Shown one piece after another: positions 48,811 to 57,451 of a stretch of DNA of 58,169 bases. Numbering within the stretch: the stretch's first letter is position 1; the number at the start of each line of letters is the position of its first letter. The notes beneath the pieces were generated by a model. That model was not told the DNA's origin, did not search any database, and saw nothing but the letters and a program-made list of their open reading frames with translations. The DNA is taken from assembly GCA_900318625.1 (NCBI GenBank), contig ONLG01000012.1:1-58169 (forward strand), in the 5' to 3' direction. Position numbers and translations under genes: made by a program. The stretch comes from an uncultured Prevotella sp. (GTDB taxonomy: Bacteria; Bacteroidota; Bacteroidia; Bacteroidales; Bacteroidaceae).

Positions 48811-49247
48811 AGCTTCTGACGAGCTGGGGATACTGGGGTATGCTGGCATCAGCATTCCTTGCCGGCAGCGTGCTGCCTTTCAGTAGCGAAATTGTCATGG
48901 CAAGCCTGCAGGCCGCCGGACTCGACGTATGGCAGCTCGTGGCATACGGAACCATTGGCAACGTGCTCGGAGGAGCATTGAACTACGGTGTTGGACGGCT
49001 CGGAAACCTATACTGGATAGAGCACTACCTGCACGTGAGCCGCGAAAAACTGGAAAAGACCGAACGCTTCATGGGAGGACGAGGCGCACTGATGGGCTTC
49101 TTCGCGTTCCTCCCCATACTCGGCTCGGCAATAACCGTTGTGCTCGGACTCACCAAAGCCAACATTCCGCTGTCGCTGCTGAGCATGACGGCTGGCAAGC
49201 TGCTGCGCTACCTGCTGCTGGTCTACAGCATGGGCCTAATGCTTTGA
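48795..49247 (+). CDS. YqaA/DedA-like (SNARE-associated) membrane protein
   Basis: 150 residues from the ATG at 48795. The first re-entrant helices read YWGMLASAFLAGSVLPFSSE and the family signature NVLGGALNYGVGRLGN follows. A later helical pair is FFAFLPILGSAITVVLGLTK. DedA-family proteins act in membrane lipid flipping (for example undecaprenyl phosphate recycling) and support envelope integrity. The YqaA branch lacks some DedA residues and its substrate is uncertain. It overlaps the previous gene by 16 bases. Confidence 0.85.
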   Translation: MDSIIELLTSWGYWGMLASAFLAGSVLPFSSEIVMASLQAAGLDVWQLVAYGTIGNVLGGALNYGVGRLGNLYWIEHYLHVSREKLEKTERFMGGRGALMGFFAFLPILGSAITVVLGLTKANIPLSLLSMTAGKLLRYLLLVYSMGLML

Positions 49248-49326
49248 ATGACACCGCAGCCCGTTCCAAATTGCTAAATAATATTAACAGAAAAGACATA
49301 TTGCAAAGCACTTGGGCGAAAAGACG

Positions 49327-49334
49327 TAACTTTG
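49327..49334 (+). promoter_or_regulatory. Bacteroidetes -7 box (TAACTTTG) for the DUF2723 gene
   Basis: Exact match 51 bases before the start at 49385. Confidence 0.65.
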
Positions 49335-49384
49335 CACAGCTTTTTGCGCTAAGCTGAAAGATAATATTTCAATTTCAAACATAC

Positions 49385-52300
49385 ATGAAACAGTTTAGAT
49401 TGGTAGACAACGTGCTGGGATGGGTGACTTTCCTCATCGCAGCGGTAGTCTATTGCTCAACTATCGAGCCGACAGCCAGTTTCTGGGACTGTCCCGAGTT
49501 CATCACAACAGGCTACAAGTTGGAAGTTGGACACCCGCCAGGTGCCCCCTTCTTCATGCTTACGGCCAATCTCTTCTCGCAGTTTGCCAGCGATGCCACA
49601 CAGGTAGCACGCATGGTGAACACCATGAGCGCACTGCTCAGCGCGGTATGCATAATGTTCCTCTTCTGGACCATTACCCACCTGACACGCCGACTCATAC
49701 TGAGCGACTGGCAATCGCTCACCACTGGCAAGCTCATTGCAATAGAGGCATCGGGCCTGGTGGGAGCGCTCATTTATACTTTCAGCGACACCTTCTGGTT
49801 CTCGGCTGTCGAAGGCGAAGTGTATGCCTACTCCTCGGCCTTCACGGCTGTGGTGTTCTGGCTCATACTCAAGTGGGAAGACAATGCCGACAAACCTCAC
49901 AGCGACCGCTGGCTCGTGCTCATAGCCTACATGACGGGCCTCAGCATCGGCGTACATATGCTTAACCTGCTCTGCTTACCTGCCATTGTGCTGGTCTACT
50001 ACTACAAGAAGGTGCCCGATGCCAATCTCAAGGGCTCGCTGCTCGCACTGCTTCTGGGCTTCTGCATCGTGGCAGTCGTGCTCTACGGAGCCATACCCGG
50101 CATCATAACCGTGGGCGGATGGTTCGAGCTGTTCTTCGTGAACACCCTCGGTATGCCGTTCAACACCGGCGAGATTGTCTACATAGCCCTGCTCGTGGCG
50201 ATAGTGATCTGGGCCATCTACGAAACCTACACCGACCGAAGCACCATGCGCCAGAACATAGCCTTCGTGGCTTCGGTTGGCTTGCTGGGTATCCCCTTCT
50301 ACGGCTACGGAATCATGGCCTTCATCACTGGCATCGTAGTGCTCGCCGGACTGTGGTTCCTCGTCAACTGGAAGAGGAAGGGAGTGCTGCTGCTGAGCGC
50401 ACGCGTGAAGAACACGGCCCTGCTCTGTATGCTGATGATAATGATTGGCTTCAGCACATACGCCGTAATCGTTATCCGTTCGGCAGCCAACCCGCCTATG
50501 GACCAGAACTCTCCCGAAGACATATTCACCCTCGGAAACTACTTCAGCCGCGACCAGTACGGAGATACACCGCTGTTCTACGGACAGGCATACACCTCTG
50601 AGCCGGCCATTGCCGAGGACGGTATGCACTATGCCATGACCGAAGGTGCACCAATCTACCAGCGCAAGGAGAAAGCCAACCCCGACGAGAAAGACTCCTA
50701 CTACCTCGTTCGCCACAAGAGCAAGTACATCTACGCGCAGAATATGTTCTTCCCGCGTATGCACAGCTCGGCACACGCAGCCCAATACGATTCATGGCTG
50801 GGTGGCGTGAAGGGCCACGATGTCGACGGAGTGAAGATGCCTACACAGTGGGAGAACCTCAAGTTCTTCCTTTCCTACCAGTGCAATTTCATGTATTGGC
50901 GCTACTTCATGTGGAACTTCGCAGGCCGACAGAACGACATTCAGGGCAATGGCGAACTCGAAAATGGCAACTGGATTACCGGCATACCGTTTATCGACAA
51001 CCTGATGTACGGCGACCAGAGCCTGCTGCCCGACGTGATCAAGGAGAACAAAGGTCACAACGTGTTCTACTGTCTGCCCTTGCTGCTCGGTCTGATTGGA
51101 CTCTTCTGGCAGGCTTGGCGCGGACGAAGGGGCATACAGCAGTTCTGGGTGGTGTTCTTCCTGTTCTTTATGACCGGTCTGGCCATCGTGCTCTACCTCA
51201 ACCAGACTCCCTCGCAGCCACGTGAACGCGACTATGCCTATGCAGGCTCGTTCTATGCCTTCGCCATCTGGTGCGGACTGGGTGTGGCTGCTCTCATTGA
51301 CTGGGTGAAGAAACTCAAAGTCAACGGCACCGTGGCGGCCATCGCCATAAGCGTGCTTACACTGCTCGTGCCAATACAGATGGCGAGCCAGACATGGGAC
51401 GACCACGACCGCAGCGGACGATACACCTGCCGCGACTTCGGACAGAACTACCTGATGTCGATGCAACAGAAAGGCAACCCCATCATCTATACCAACGGCG
51501 ACAACGACACCTTCCCACTCTGGTACAACCAGGAGGTAGAGGGAGTGCGCACCGATGCCCGAGTATGCAATCTCAGCTACCTGGTGACCGATTGGTACAT
51601 CGACCAGATGAAGCGCCCGGCCTACGACTCGCCGTCACTGCCTATCAGCTGGCCTCGTCTCGACTATGTCAGCGGAACCAACGAGTACGTCCGCGTAGTG
51701 CCTGAACAGGAGAAAGACCTGCTCGACTACTACAAATCCGACCCCGAGGCGGCACGACAGCAGTTTGGCGACGAGCCCTTCGAGCTGAAGAACGTGCTGA
51801 AGTACTGGGTGCGCAACTCAGACCCGCAGCTGCACTTCATACCCACCGACACGCTCTACGTCACTATCGACAAGGATGCCGTGCGCCGAAGCGGAATGAT
51901 GATGGCCTCCGACAGCATACCCGACCGCATGGTTATCTCGCTCAAGGACAAGGACGCGCTCTACAAGGGCGACCTGATGATGCTCGAGATGATTGCCAAT
52001 GCCAACTGGACAAGGCCCATCTACGTGGCTCTGACCGTAGGAGCAGAGAACTACATGAACCTTGGCGACAACTTCATACAGGAGGGACTCGTCAACCGCA
52101 TCACGCCGTTCACTACCCGCAACGCCAAGAACTTCGACACAGAGAAGACCTACGAGGCTGTGATGAAACGCTTCAAGTGGGGCGGATTGTCGGCCAAGGG
52201 GCTATACATCGACGAAACTGTCATGCGGATGTGCTACACCCATCGCCGCCTCATGGCCGAGCTGGCCATGCACCTGGTCAGCGAGGGCAAGCTCAACAAG

Positions 52301-52666
52301 GCTCTGAACGTGCTGCAGAAGTGCGAAAAGGAAATACCGAGCTACAACGTGCCGATGACCTACCTCAGCGGAGCTGCCGACATGGCTACCGCCTACGGGC
52401 TGCTCGGCAAGAAAGCACGCGCCTTCAGCATCTACGACGAGCTGTGGAAGACCAGCACACAGTATGTCAACTACTATCTGTCGCTCTCGCCGAGGGGCTT
52501 CGCCATGTCGCAGTCGAGCTGCCTCATGCAGTTCCAGATCATGCTTGCCATTATTCAGCAGGCCGACAGCGTCGACGAGTCGTGGGGCGACAAGCACGAA
52601 GGCCAGCTCGAACAGCTCATAAACCGCTACAAACAGCTGGGCGGAGAAATGCCGCAATATGAATAA
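49385..52666 (+). CDS. DUF2723 protein, TMEM260-like glycosyltransferase
   Basis: 1093 residues. The N-terminal membrane domain (about 1-690) begins NVLGWVTFLIAAVVYCSTIE and carries the DUF2723 hallmark FWDCPEFITTGYKLEVGHPP, with a conserved acidic pair likely at the active site. The C-terminal periplasmic part contains TPR-like helices (LMAELAMHLVSEGKLNKALN). Human TMEM260 in this family is a protein O-mannosyltransferase using a lipid-linked sugar, so a lipid-phosphate-sugar dependent enzyme in the inner membrane is expected; the bacterial substrate is not known. It is followed three bases later by a polysaccharide deacetylase gene. Confidence 0.87.
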   Translation: MKQFRLVDNVLGWVTFLIAAVVYCSTIEPTASFWDCPEFITTGYKLEVGHPPGAPFFMLTANLFSQFASDATQVARMVNTMSALLSAVCIMFLFWTITHLTRRLILSDWQSLTTGKLIAIEASGLVGALIYTFSDTFWFSAVEGEVYAYSSAFTAVVFWLILKWEDNADKPHSDRWLVLIAYMTGLSIGVHMLNLLCLPAIVLVYYYKKVPDANLKGSLLALLLGFCIVAVVLYGAIPGIITVGGWFELFFVNTLGMPFNTGEIVYIALLVAIVIWAIYETYTDRSTMRQNIAFVASVGLLGIPFYGYGIMAFITGIVVLAGLWFLVNWKRKGVLLLSARVKNTALLCMLMIMIGFSTYAVIVIRSAANPPMDQNSPEDIFTLGNYFSRDQYGDTPLFYGQAYTSEPAIAEDGMHYAMTEGAPIYQRKEKANPDEKDSYYLVRHKSKYIYAQNMFFPRMHSSAHAAQYDSWLGGVKGHDVDGVKMPTQWENLKFFLSYQCNFMYWRYFMWNFAGRQNDIQGNGELENGNWITGIPFIDNLMYGDQSLLPDVIKENKGHNVFYCLPLLLGLIGLFWQAWRGRRGIQQFWVVFFLFFMTGLAIVLYLNQTPSQPRERDYAYAGSFYAFAIWCGLGVAALIDWVKKLKVNGTVAAIAISVLTLLVPIQMASQTWDDHDRSGRYTCRDFGQNYLMSMQQKGNPIIYTNGDNDTFPLWYNQEVEGVRTDARVCNLSYLVTDWYIDQMKRPAYDSPSLPISWPRLDYVSGTNEYVRVVPEQEKDLLDYYKSDPEAARQQFGDEPFELKNVLKYWVRNSDPQLHFIPTDTLYVTIDKDAVRRSGMMMASDSIPDRMVISLKDKDALYKGDLMMLEMIANANWTRPIYVALTVGAENYMNLGDNFIQEGLVNRITPFTTRNAKNFDTEKTYEAVMKRFKWGGLSAKGLYIDETVMRMCYTHRRLMAELAMHLVSEGKLNKALNVLQKCEKEIPSYNVPMTYLSGAADMATAYGLLGKKARAFSIYDELWKTSTQYVNYYLSLSPRGFAMSQSSCLMQFQIMLAIIQQADSVDESWGDKHEGQLEQLINRYKQLGGEMPQYE

Positions 52667-52669
52667 GAG

Positions 52670-53281
52670 ATGATTATCGAGCAACCCTCCAAGTGGCTAC
52701 GATGGCTCTACCCGAAGGCCGTGTGGCGCATGAACCCGGAGGAGCACGCCGTCTACCTCACCTTCGACGACGGGCCCATCCCCGAAGCCACACCCTTCAT
52801 ACTCGACACTCTGGCGCAGTATGGGGCCAAGGCCACGTTCTTCATGGTGGGCGACAACGTCAGGAAGCATCCCGAACTGTTCAAACGCATCGTTGACGAA
52901 GGACACCAGGTGGGGAACCACACCTACCACCACCTCGGTTCCCTTCGTCACTGGACAGCCACCTACCTCGTCGATGCCATGAAAGCCAACAAGCTTATCA
53001 ATGCCCACCTCTTCCGTCCGCCACACGGATGGATGCGGTGGAGCATATATTGGGTGATACACAGAAGGTACAAGATCATCATGTGGGACCTCGTGACGCG
53101 CGACTACTCCAAATGGCTCACTGCCGATGACGTGTTCAACAACGTAAAGAGATACGCACGCAACGGCTCCATCATCACTTTCCACGACTCACTCAAGAGC
53201 ATCGACAAGCTCAAGACCGCACTGCCCCAGTCGCTGCAGTGGCTCAAGGAGCAGGGCTATGCCTTCAAGACATTCGATTAG
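52670..53281 (+). CDS. Polysaccharide deacetylase (NodB domain)
   Basis: 203 residues of the CE4 fold. Motif 1 TFDDGP contains D33 and D34, motif 2 GNHTYHH gives the metal His pair, motif 3 RPPHGWMRW, and the later WDLVTRDYSKW and ITFHDSLKS supply the other catalytic residues. There is no clear signal peptide, and the basic N-terminus KWLRWLYPKAVWR may bind the membrane. It would N-deacetylate a glycan such as peptidoglycan or an exopolysaccharide. Together with the DUF2723 gene three bases upstream it suggests surface-glycan work. Confidence 0.9.
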   Translation: MIIEQPSKWLRWLYPKAVWRMNPEEHAVYLTFDDGPIPEATPFILDTLAQYGAKATFFMVGDNVRKHPELFKRIVDEGHQVGNHTYHHLGSLRHWTATYLVDAMKANKLINAHLFRPPHGWMRWSIYWVIHRRYKIIMWDLVTRDYSKWLTADDVFNNVKRYARNGSIITFHDSLKSIDKLKTALPQSLQWLKEQGYAFKTFD

Positions 53282-53340
53282 CCCGACACACATACCGGGC
53301 TGACCGGCAACCCACGAAACCTCAAGGTACAAGCAACAAG

Positions 53341-53826
53341 ATGTCACGCGAACAAATGCAACAGCGCATAAGGCAAAGCAGGTCATGGGCAGCCATGAAG
53401 CGCTTGCAGAAAGTGCTCGACGACTACTACATCGATGCCATGGCAGGTCTGCTGCCATGGGGCATCGGTGACATAGCCACCGCACTGTTCGCCCTCGTGT
53501 ATATATGGTTTGCAGCAACAAAGGTACGGTCGCTCGCACTCACGCTGGCCGTCGTCAACAATTCGCTGCGCGACATTGCCCTCGGACTAATCCCTTTCTA
53601 CATCGGTGATGTGATAGACTTCTTCTATCGCTCCAACAAACAGAATATGCAGCTGATAGAAGGCTTCGTTGAAGGCAACCAGGAAATCATCGCCGCTGTC
53701 AACAAAGGGGCCATCCGGGCTGCTTGCTTCATCTGCCTGAGCATATTCTTCATTGCTTTTATGCTCTGGACTGTATTCCAGCTGTCTGTCTGGCTGTGGC
53801 ATACTATCAGCGCGGCACTATCCTGA
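53341..53826 (+). CDS. DUF4112 membrane protein
   Basis: 161 residues from the ATG at 53341. The basic N-terminal helix (QQRIRQSRSWAAMKRLQKVL) leads to the DUF4112 core: DDYYIDAMAGLLPWGIGDIA, LALTLAVVNNSLRDIALGLIPFY and IGDVIDFFYRSNKQNMQLIE. Two further TM helices are at the C-terminus. Many bacteria have this family; its function is unknown. A longer frame starts inside the deacetylase gene but is not needed. It follows the deacetylase by 59 bases. Confidence 0.82.
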   Translation: MSREQMQQRIRQSRSWAAMKRLQKVLDDYYIDAMAGLLPWGIGDIATALFALVYIWFAATKVRSLALTLAVVNNSLRDIALGLIPFYIGDVIDFFYRSNKQNMQLIEGFVEGNQEIIAAVNKGAIRAACFICLSIFFIAFMLWTVFQLSVWLWHTISAALS

Positions 53827-53882
53827 CGCTTGCCTACATATACTACAGCTGCCACACAGCAACTCCACGGCAAGTTTTTCCC

Positions 53883-53992
53883 AACCGCTCCGTAAACTTC
53901 TTCCAACAGCCCCGGAGCAACCTTCCAGCTGCCTTGGAGCATTGCTCCAGAGCCTCTGTAGCAATGTTACATAGCAGTTGGAGAAACATTCC
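53883..53992. repeat. 110-bp element of five 22-bp units (copy 2)
   Basis: Units of 22 bases start at 53883, 53905, 53927, 53949 and 53971. They carry the same themes as copy 1 (CCGTAAACTT at the left, GTAGCAATG inside, CAGTTGGAGAAA at the right), but with many base differences. The period and number of units are identical to 33968-34077, while the flanks differ. Confidence 0.85.
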
Positions 53993-54297
53993 CAGCAATA
54001 TTCCTATTTTCATGGCGGCTGAGAGCCCGTTTCCCAGTCTTGATTTCGCCCTTCCTGAGTGGATCGGCTGTGTCAGACCGGGCATCAGCGGCAGGGTAGG
54101 GCTGTGGTAGATGGCTAAGTAGGGTGATGCACATGAAACGGGCTAACTAAAAGTCGTCGTCAATCTACTTCCAATCTACTTTGCAGAAAAATCATAAATG
54201 TGTAACGTCTGCGCTGTCAGGATGTTGCGCCGAGCATCCTTTTCCCGATTTCTACTTACCTGCCTACTTGCCCATACAGCTTGTTAACGTTTGTTTA

Positions 54298-54305
54298 TAA
54301 CTTTG
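54298..54305 (+). promoter_or_regulatory. Bacteroidetes -7 box (TAACTTTG) for the SusC/SusD genes
   Basis: Exact match, leaving a leader of about 145 bases before the SusC start at 54457. Confidence 0.65.
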
Positions 54306-54456
54306 CCGACGATTAGATTCAACTATTCATTTGTCCAGAGATGTGATATTTGTAAGGCAAAAACTACTTGATAATTCATATTAACTTAACCTGGCCGAGT
54401 GCGGCTTGCCGCATTTAGCCGACCCTTAAATTATTAACCTAAAATTCAAAAAAATT

Positions 54457-57423
54457 ATGAGTAAAATCATTAAGAAGTCACTGCTGTTGCTTGCCGGGCT
54501 CTTTCTGACCGTCTCAGGCTTCGCCCAGAGTTCCGTCAGCGGAAGAGTGAACGACGAGAATGGTGAGTCGCTTATTGGTGCCAGCGTGATGATTGCAGGC
54601 ACAAGTTCGGGAACGGTAACTGACATCGAAGGCAACTACACCGTTGCCAACGTGCCCAAGAACGGCACCCTGCGCGTTTCCTACATTGGCTACAAGAGCG
54701 AGGACGTGGCCGTGGGCGGTCGCACCCGCATCGACGTCACCCTGAAGCCCGACAATGCCCTGCTCGACGAGGCCATCGTCGTGGGCTATGCCGTAGGCAG
54801 CAAGCGCACCGTCTCGGGAGCCATCGACCGCGTGAAGAAGGAGGATATGAACAAAGGCGTCATCACCGGACCGGCAGAAGCCCTGAAGGGCAAGGTGGCC
54901 GGAGTGGTGATCTCGCAGTCGGGCGGCGACCCCATGGGCAACGCCAACATCCGTGTGCGCGGAACCACGTCGCTCTCAGGCGGCAACGACCCGCTGATAA
55001 TCATCGACGGAGTGTTCTCGGACATGACCATGTTCAACTCGCTTGCACCGAGCGACATCGAGAGCATGACCATACTGAAGGATGCTTCCGAAACGGCGCA
55101 GTATGGTTCGCGCGGTGCTTCCGGCGTTATCGTTGTCACCACCACGCGCGGCAAGGCCGGCTTCACCAGCCTCAACTACACCGGACAGTTCGGTCTGAAC
55201 ACGGTGTTCAAGAACCTCAAGATGCTTTCGGCTTCCGACTACCGCTCCACGGCCAACCGCCTCGGCCTCACGTTCACCGACATGGGCGGCAACACCAACT
55301 TCCTCAAGGAGATAGAGCGCAGCGTGGGCATCACCCAGAACCACAACGTGTCGTTCACCACGGGCAACGACAACTCCAATATGCGGGCATCGCTGGGCTA
55401 CATACTCAAGCAGGGCGCGCTGAAGAACTCCGACATGAAGAACTACACCGTGAAGCTCGATGCCACGCAGTATGCCTTCAACAAGCACCTGAAGCTGGAA
55501 CTCGGCGTGCTGGGCTCGCAGCGCGACGGCAACATCCAGTATTCTATGCAAAAGATGTTCTATTCGGCTGCTTCCTACAACCCCACCTATCTCACCCACA
55601 AGAACGCCAACGGAGTGTGGGACGAGGATCTGCTGGCCAATGAGATATACAACCCGCTGGGTCAGCTCGAGATAAGCAACTACTACAAGGACACCTCGGC
55701 CAACGTTCACGGCAAGGCCACGTGGAGCATCATCGACGGACTGTCGCTCTCGGCCTTCGGTTCCTACTCCTACTGGGGACGCGACAACAAGTTCTACATT
55801 CCAAACGACATCCGCCAGGGCGAGCTCAACGGCAACGGATGGGCCTACATAGCCAACACCAACCGCAAGGACCTCATGGGCAACATACAGCTCAGCTTCA
55901 CCAAGGACTTCGGTGCGCACCACATCGATGCTCTCGCACTCATGGAGGGACAACGCTACAAGACCTTCTGGGTGGCTACCCAGGCCAAGGGCTTCGCAAC
56001 CAACTACTTCGAGTTCAACAACCTCAAGGCCGGTGCCAACGTGGCATGGGGCGACAATGCCTCGGATGCCAAGGACTACACCCTGAGCAGCTACATGGCC
56101 CGACTGAACTATATGTTCAACGACCGCTACATAGCCACCGTCAACTTCCGCACCGACGGCTCGTCGAAGCTGGGCAGCGGCAAGAAGTGGGGCGTGTTCC
56201 CCTCGGCATCGGCAGCATGGGTCATCAGCAACGAGCCGTGGATGAAGAAGGTGCGCAGCATCGACAACCTGAAGGTGCGCGTGGGCTACGGCGTGACGGG
56301 CAACCAGGATGCCATCGAGCCCTACAACTCGCTTGCACTCATGGAACCCAACGGCGTGACGACAGTCAACGGTGTCAACACCACCACCTTCGCCGTAACA
56401 TCGAACAACAATCCCGACCTGAAGTGGGAGGTGAAGAAGACCTTTGATGCCGGAATAGACCTCTCGATGTGGGGCGGGCGCTTCAACCTCACCTTCGACT
56501 GGTACACCTCCACCACGAGCGATATGCTCTACACCTACACCGTGCCCGTGCCGCCGTTCACCTACGACCGTCTGCTGGCCAACATGGGCAAGATGCAGAA
56601 CACCGGCTTCGAGCTGGCTGTCAGGGGAGACATCGTCAAGACCAGGAACTTCACCTTCAACAGCGGCATCAACCTGGCCTACCAGAAGAACAAGCTCAAG
56701 AGTCTCAGCGGCACCTACATGGGCCAGCCTCTGACCACGAGCGAGCACATAGCAGTGTCGAACGTGAGCGCAGCCGGACTGACACAGAACACCGGCGTGA
56801 GCTATCTCATTGAAGGACAGCCCATCGGCGTGTTCTACCTGCCCCACTGCACAGGCATCGACGAGAAAGGACAGTACATCCTTGAAGACCTCGACGGCGA
56901 CGGAAGCATCGACACCGGCGACAGCGGCGACCGTCAGGTGTGCGGACAGTCTATTCCTAAGTTCTATCTGGGATGGGACTTCAACTTCAAGTACAAGAAC
57001 TGGGACCTGACAATGCAGTTCAACGGTGCCTTCGGCCACAAGATCTACAACGCCACGTCGATGACCTACAGCAACATGAGCAACTTCCCCACCTACAACG
57101 TGCTCAGCGACGCACCGTCGATGAACGGCGGCAAGGGCATCTACGACATTCAGATTTCGGACTACTGGCTCGAGAAGGGCGACTACCTCAACTTCGAGTA
57201 TGCCTCGCTGGGCTACAACTTCACCCGTGAGAAACTTGGAGTGAAGTGGATTCAGAACCTGCGCCTGGCCTTCTCGTGCAACAACATCTTCACGCTGACA
57301 AGCTACAAGGGCCTCACCCCGATGATCAACTCGGCCAGCCTGTCAGACAACATCGGCCTCGACGACAAGCAGATATATCCGCTCTGCCGCACCTTCACAC
57401 TCTCTATGTCAGTCACTTTCTAA
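54457..57423 (+). CDS. SusC/RagA-family TonB-linked outer-membrane transporter
   Basis: 988 residues. A signal peptide (MSKIIKKSLLLLAGLFLTVS to FAQ) is followed by a CarboxypepD_reg-like domain (about 25-105), the TonB box/plug region DEAIVVGYAVGSKRTVSGAI with RVRGTTSLSGGNDPLIIIDG, and a 22-strand barrel ending RTFTLSMSVTF. It imports glycans or peptides with the SusD-like lipoprotein encoded next (28 bases later), powered by TonB. No extracytoplasmic-sigma-factor N-terminal extension is present. The substrate is unknown, since no glycoside hydrolase lies inside the window. Confidence 0.95.
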   Translation: MSKIIKKSLLLLAGLFLTVSGFAQSSVSGRVNDENGESLIGASVMIAGTSSGTVTDIEGNYTVANVPKNGTLRVSYIGYKSEDVAVGGRTRIDVTLKPDNALLDEAIVVGYAVGSKRTVSGAIDRVKKEDMNKGVITGPAEALKGKVAGVVISQSGGDPMGNANIRVRGTTSLSGGNDPLIIIDGVFSDMTMFNSLAPSDIESMTILKDASETAQYGSRGASGVIVVTTTRGKAGFTSLNYTGQFGLNTVFKNLKMLSASDYRSTANRLGLTFTDMGGNTNFLKEIERSVGITQNHNVSFTTGNDNSNMRASLGYILKQGALKNSDMKNYTVKLDATQYAFNKHLKLELGVLGSQRDGNIQYSMQKMFYSAASYNPTYLTHKNANGVWDEDLLANEIYNPLGQLEISNYYKDTSANVHGKATWSIIDGLSLSAFGSYSYWGRDNKFYIPNDIRQGELNGNGWAYIANTNRKDLMGNIQLSFTKDFGAHHIDALALMEGQRYKTFWVATQAKGFATNYFEFNNLKAGANVAWGDNASDAKDYTLSSYMARLNYMFNDRYIATVNFRTDGSSKLGSGKKWGVFPSASAAWVISNEPWMKKVRSIDNLKVRVGYGVTGNQDAIEPYNSLALMEPNGVTTVNGVNTTTFAVTSNNNPDLKWEVKKTFDAGIDLSMWGGRFNLTFDWYTSTTSDMLYTYTVPVPPFTYDRLLANMGKMQNTGFELAVRGDIVKTRNFTFNSGINLAYQKNKLKSLSGTYMGQPLTTSEHIAVSNVSAAGLTQNTGVSYLIEGQPIGVFYLPHCTGIDEKGQYILEDLDGDGSIDTGDSGDRQVCGQSIPKFYLGWDFNFKYKNWDLTMQFNGAFGHKIYNATSMTYSNMSNFPTYNVLSDAPSMNGGKGIYDIQISDYWLEKGDYLNFEYASLGYNFTREKLGVKWIQNLRLAFSCNNIFTLTSYKGLTPMINSASLSDNIGLDDKQIYPLCRTFTLSMSVTF

Positions 57424-57451
57424 CTAATAAAACATATAAACAGAATAAAAC

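Larger units (their letters stand above)
53827..54456. other. Gene-free region: 22-bp repeat element and SusC promoter/leader
   Basis: 630 bases without a credible gene. It contains the second 22-bp repeat element (53883-53992), a TAACTTTG -7 box (54298-54305) and a leader of about 145 bases with a TGCGGC/GCCGCA hairpin around 54400-54413. The middle part (54000-54290) shows nothing I can name. Confidence 0.6.

Noticed and set aside
54976-57039. 687-residue open frame on the minus strand
   Set aside because: A shadow of the SusC gene caused by G+C-rich third positions; no family features.
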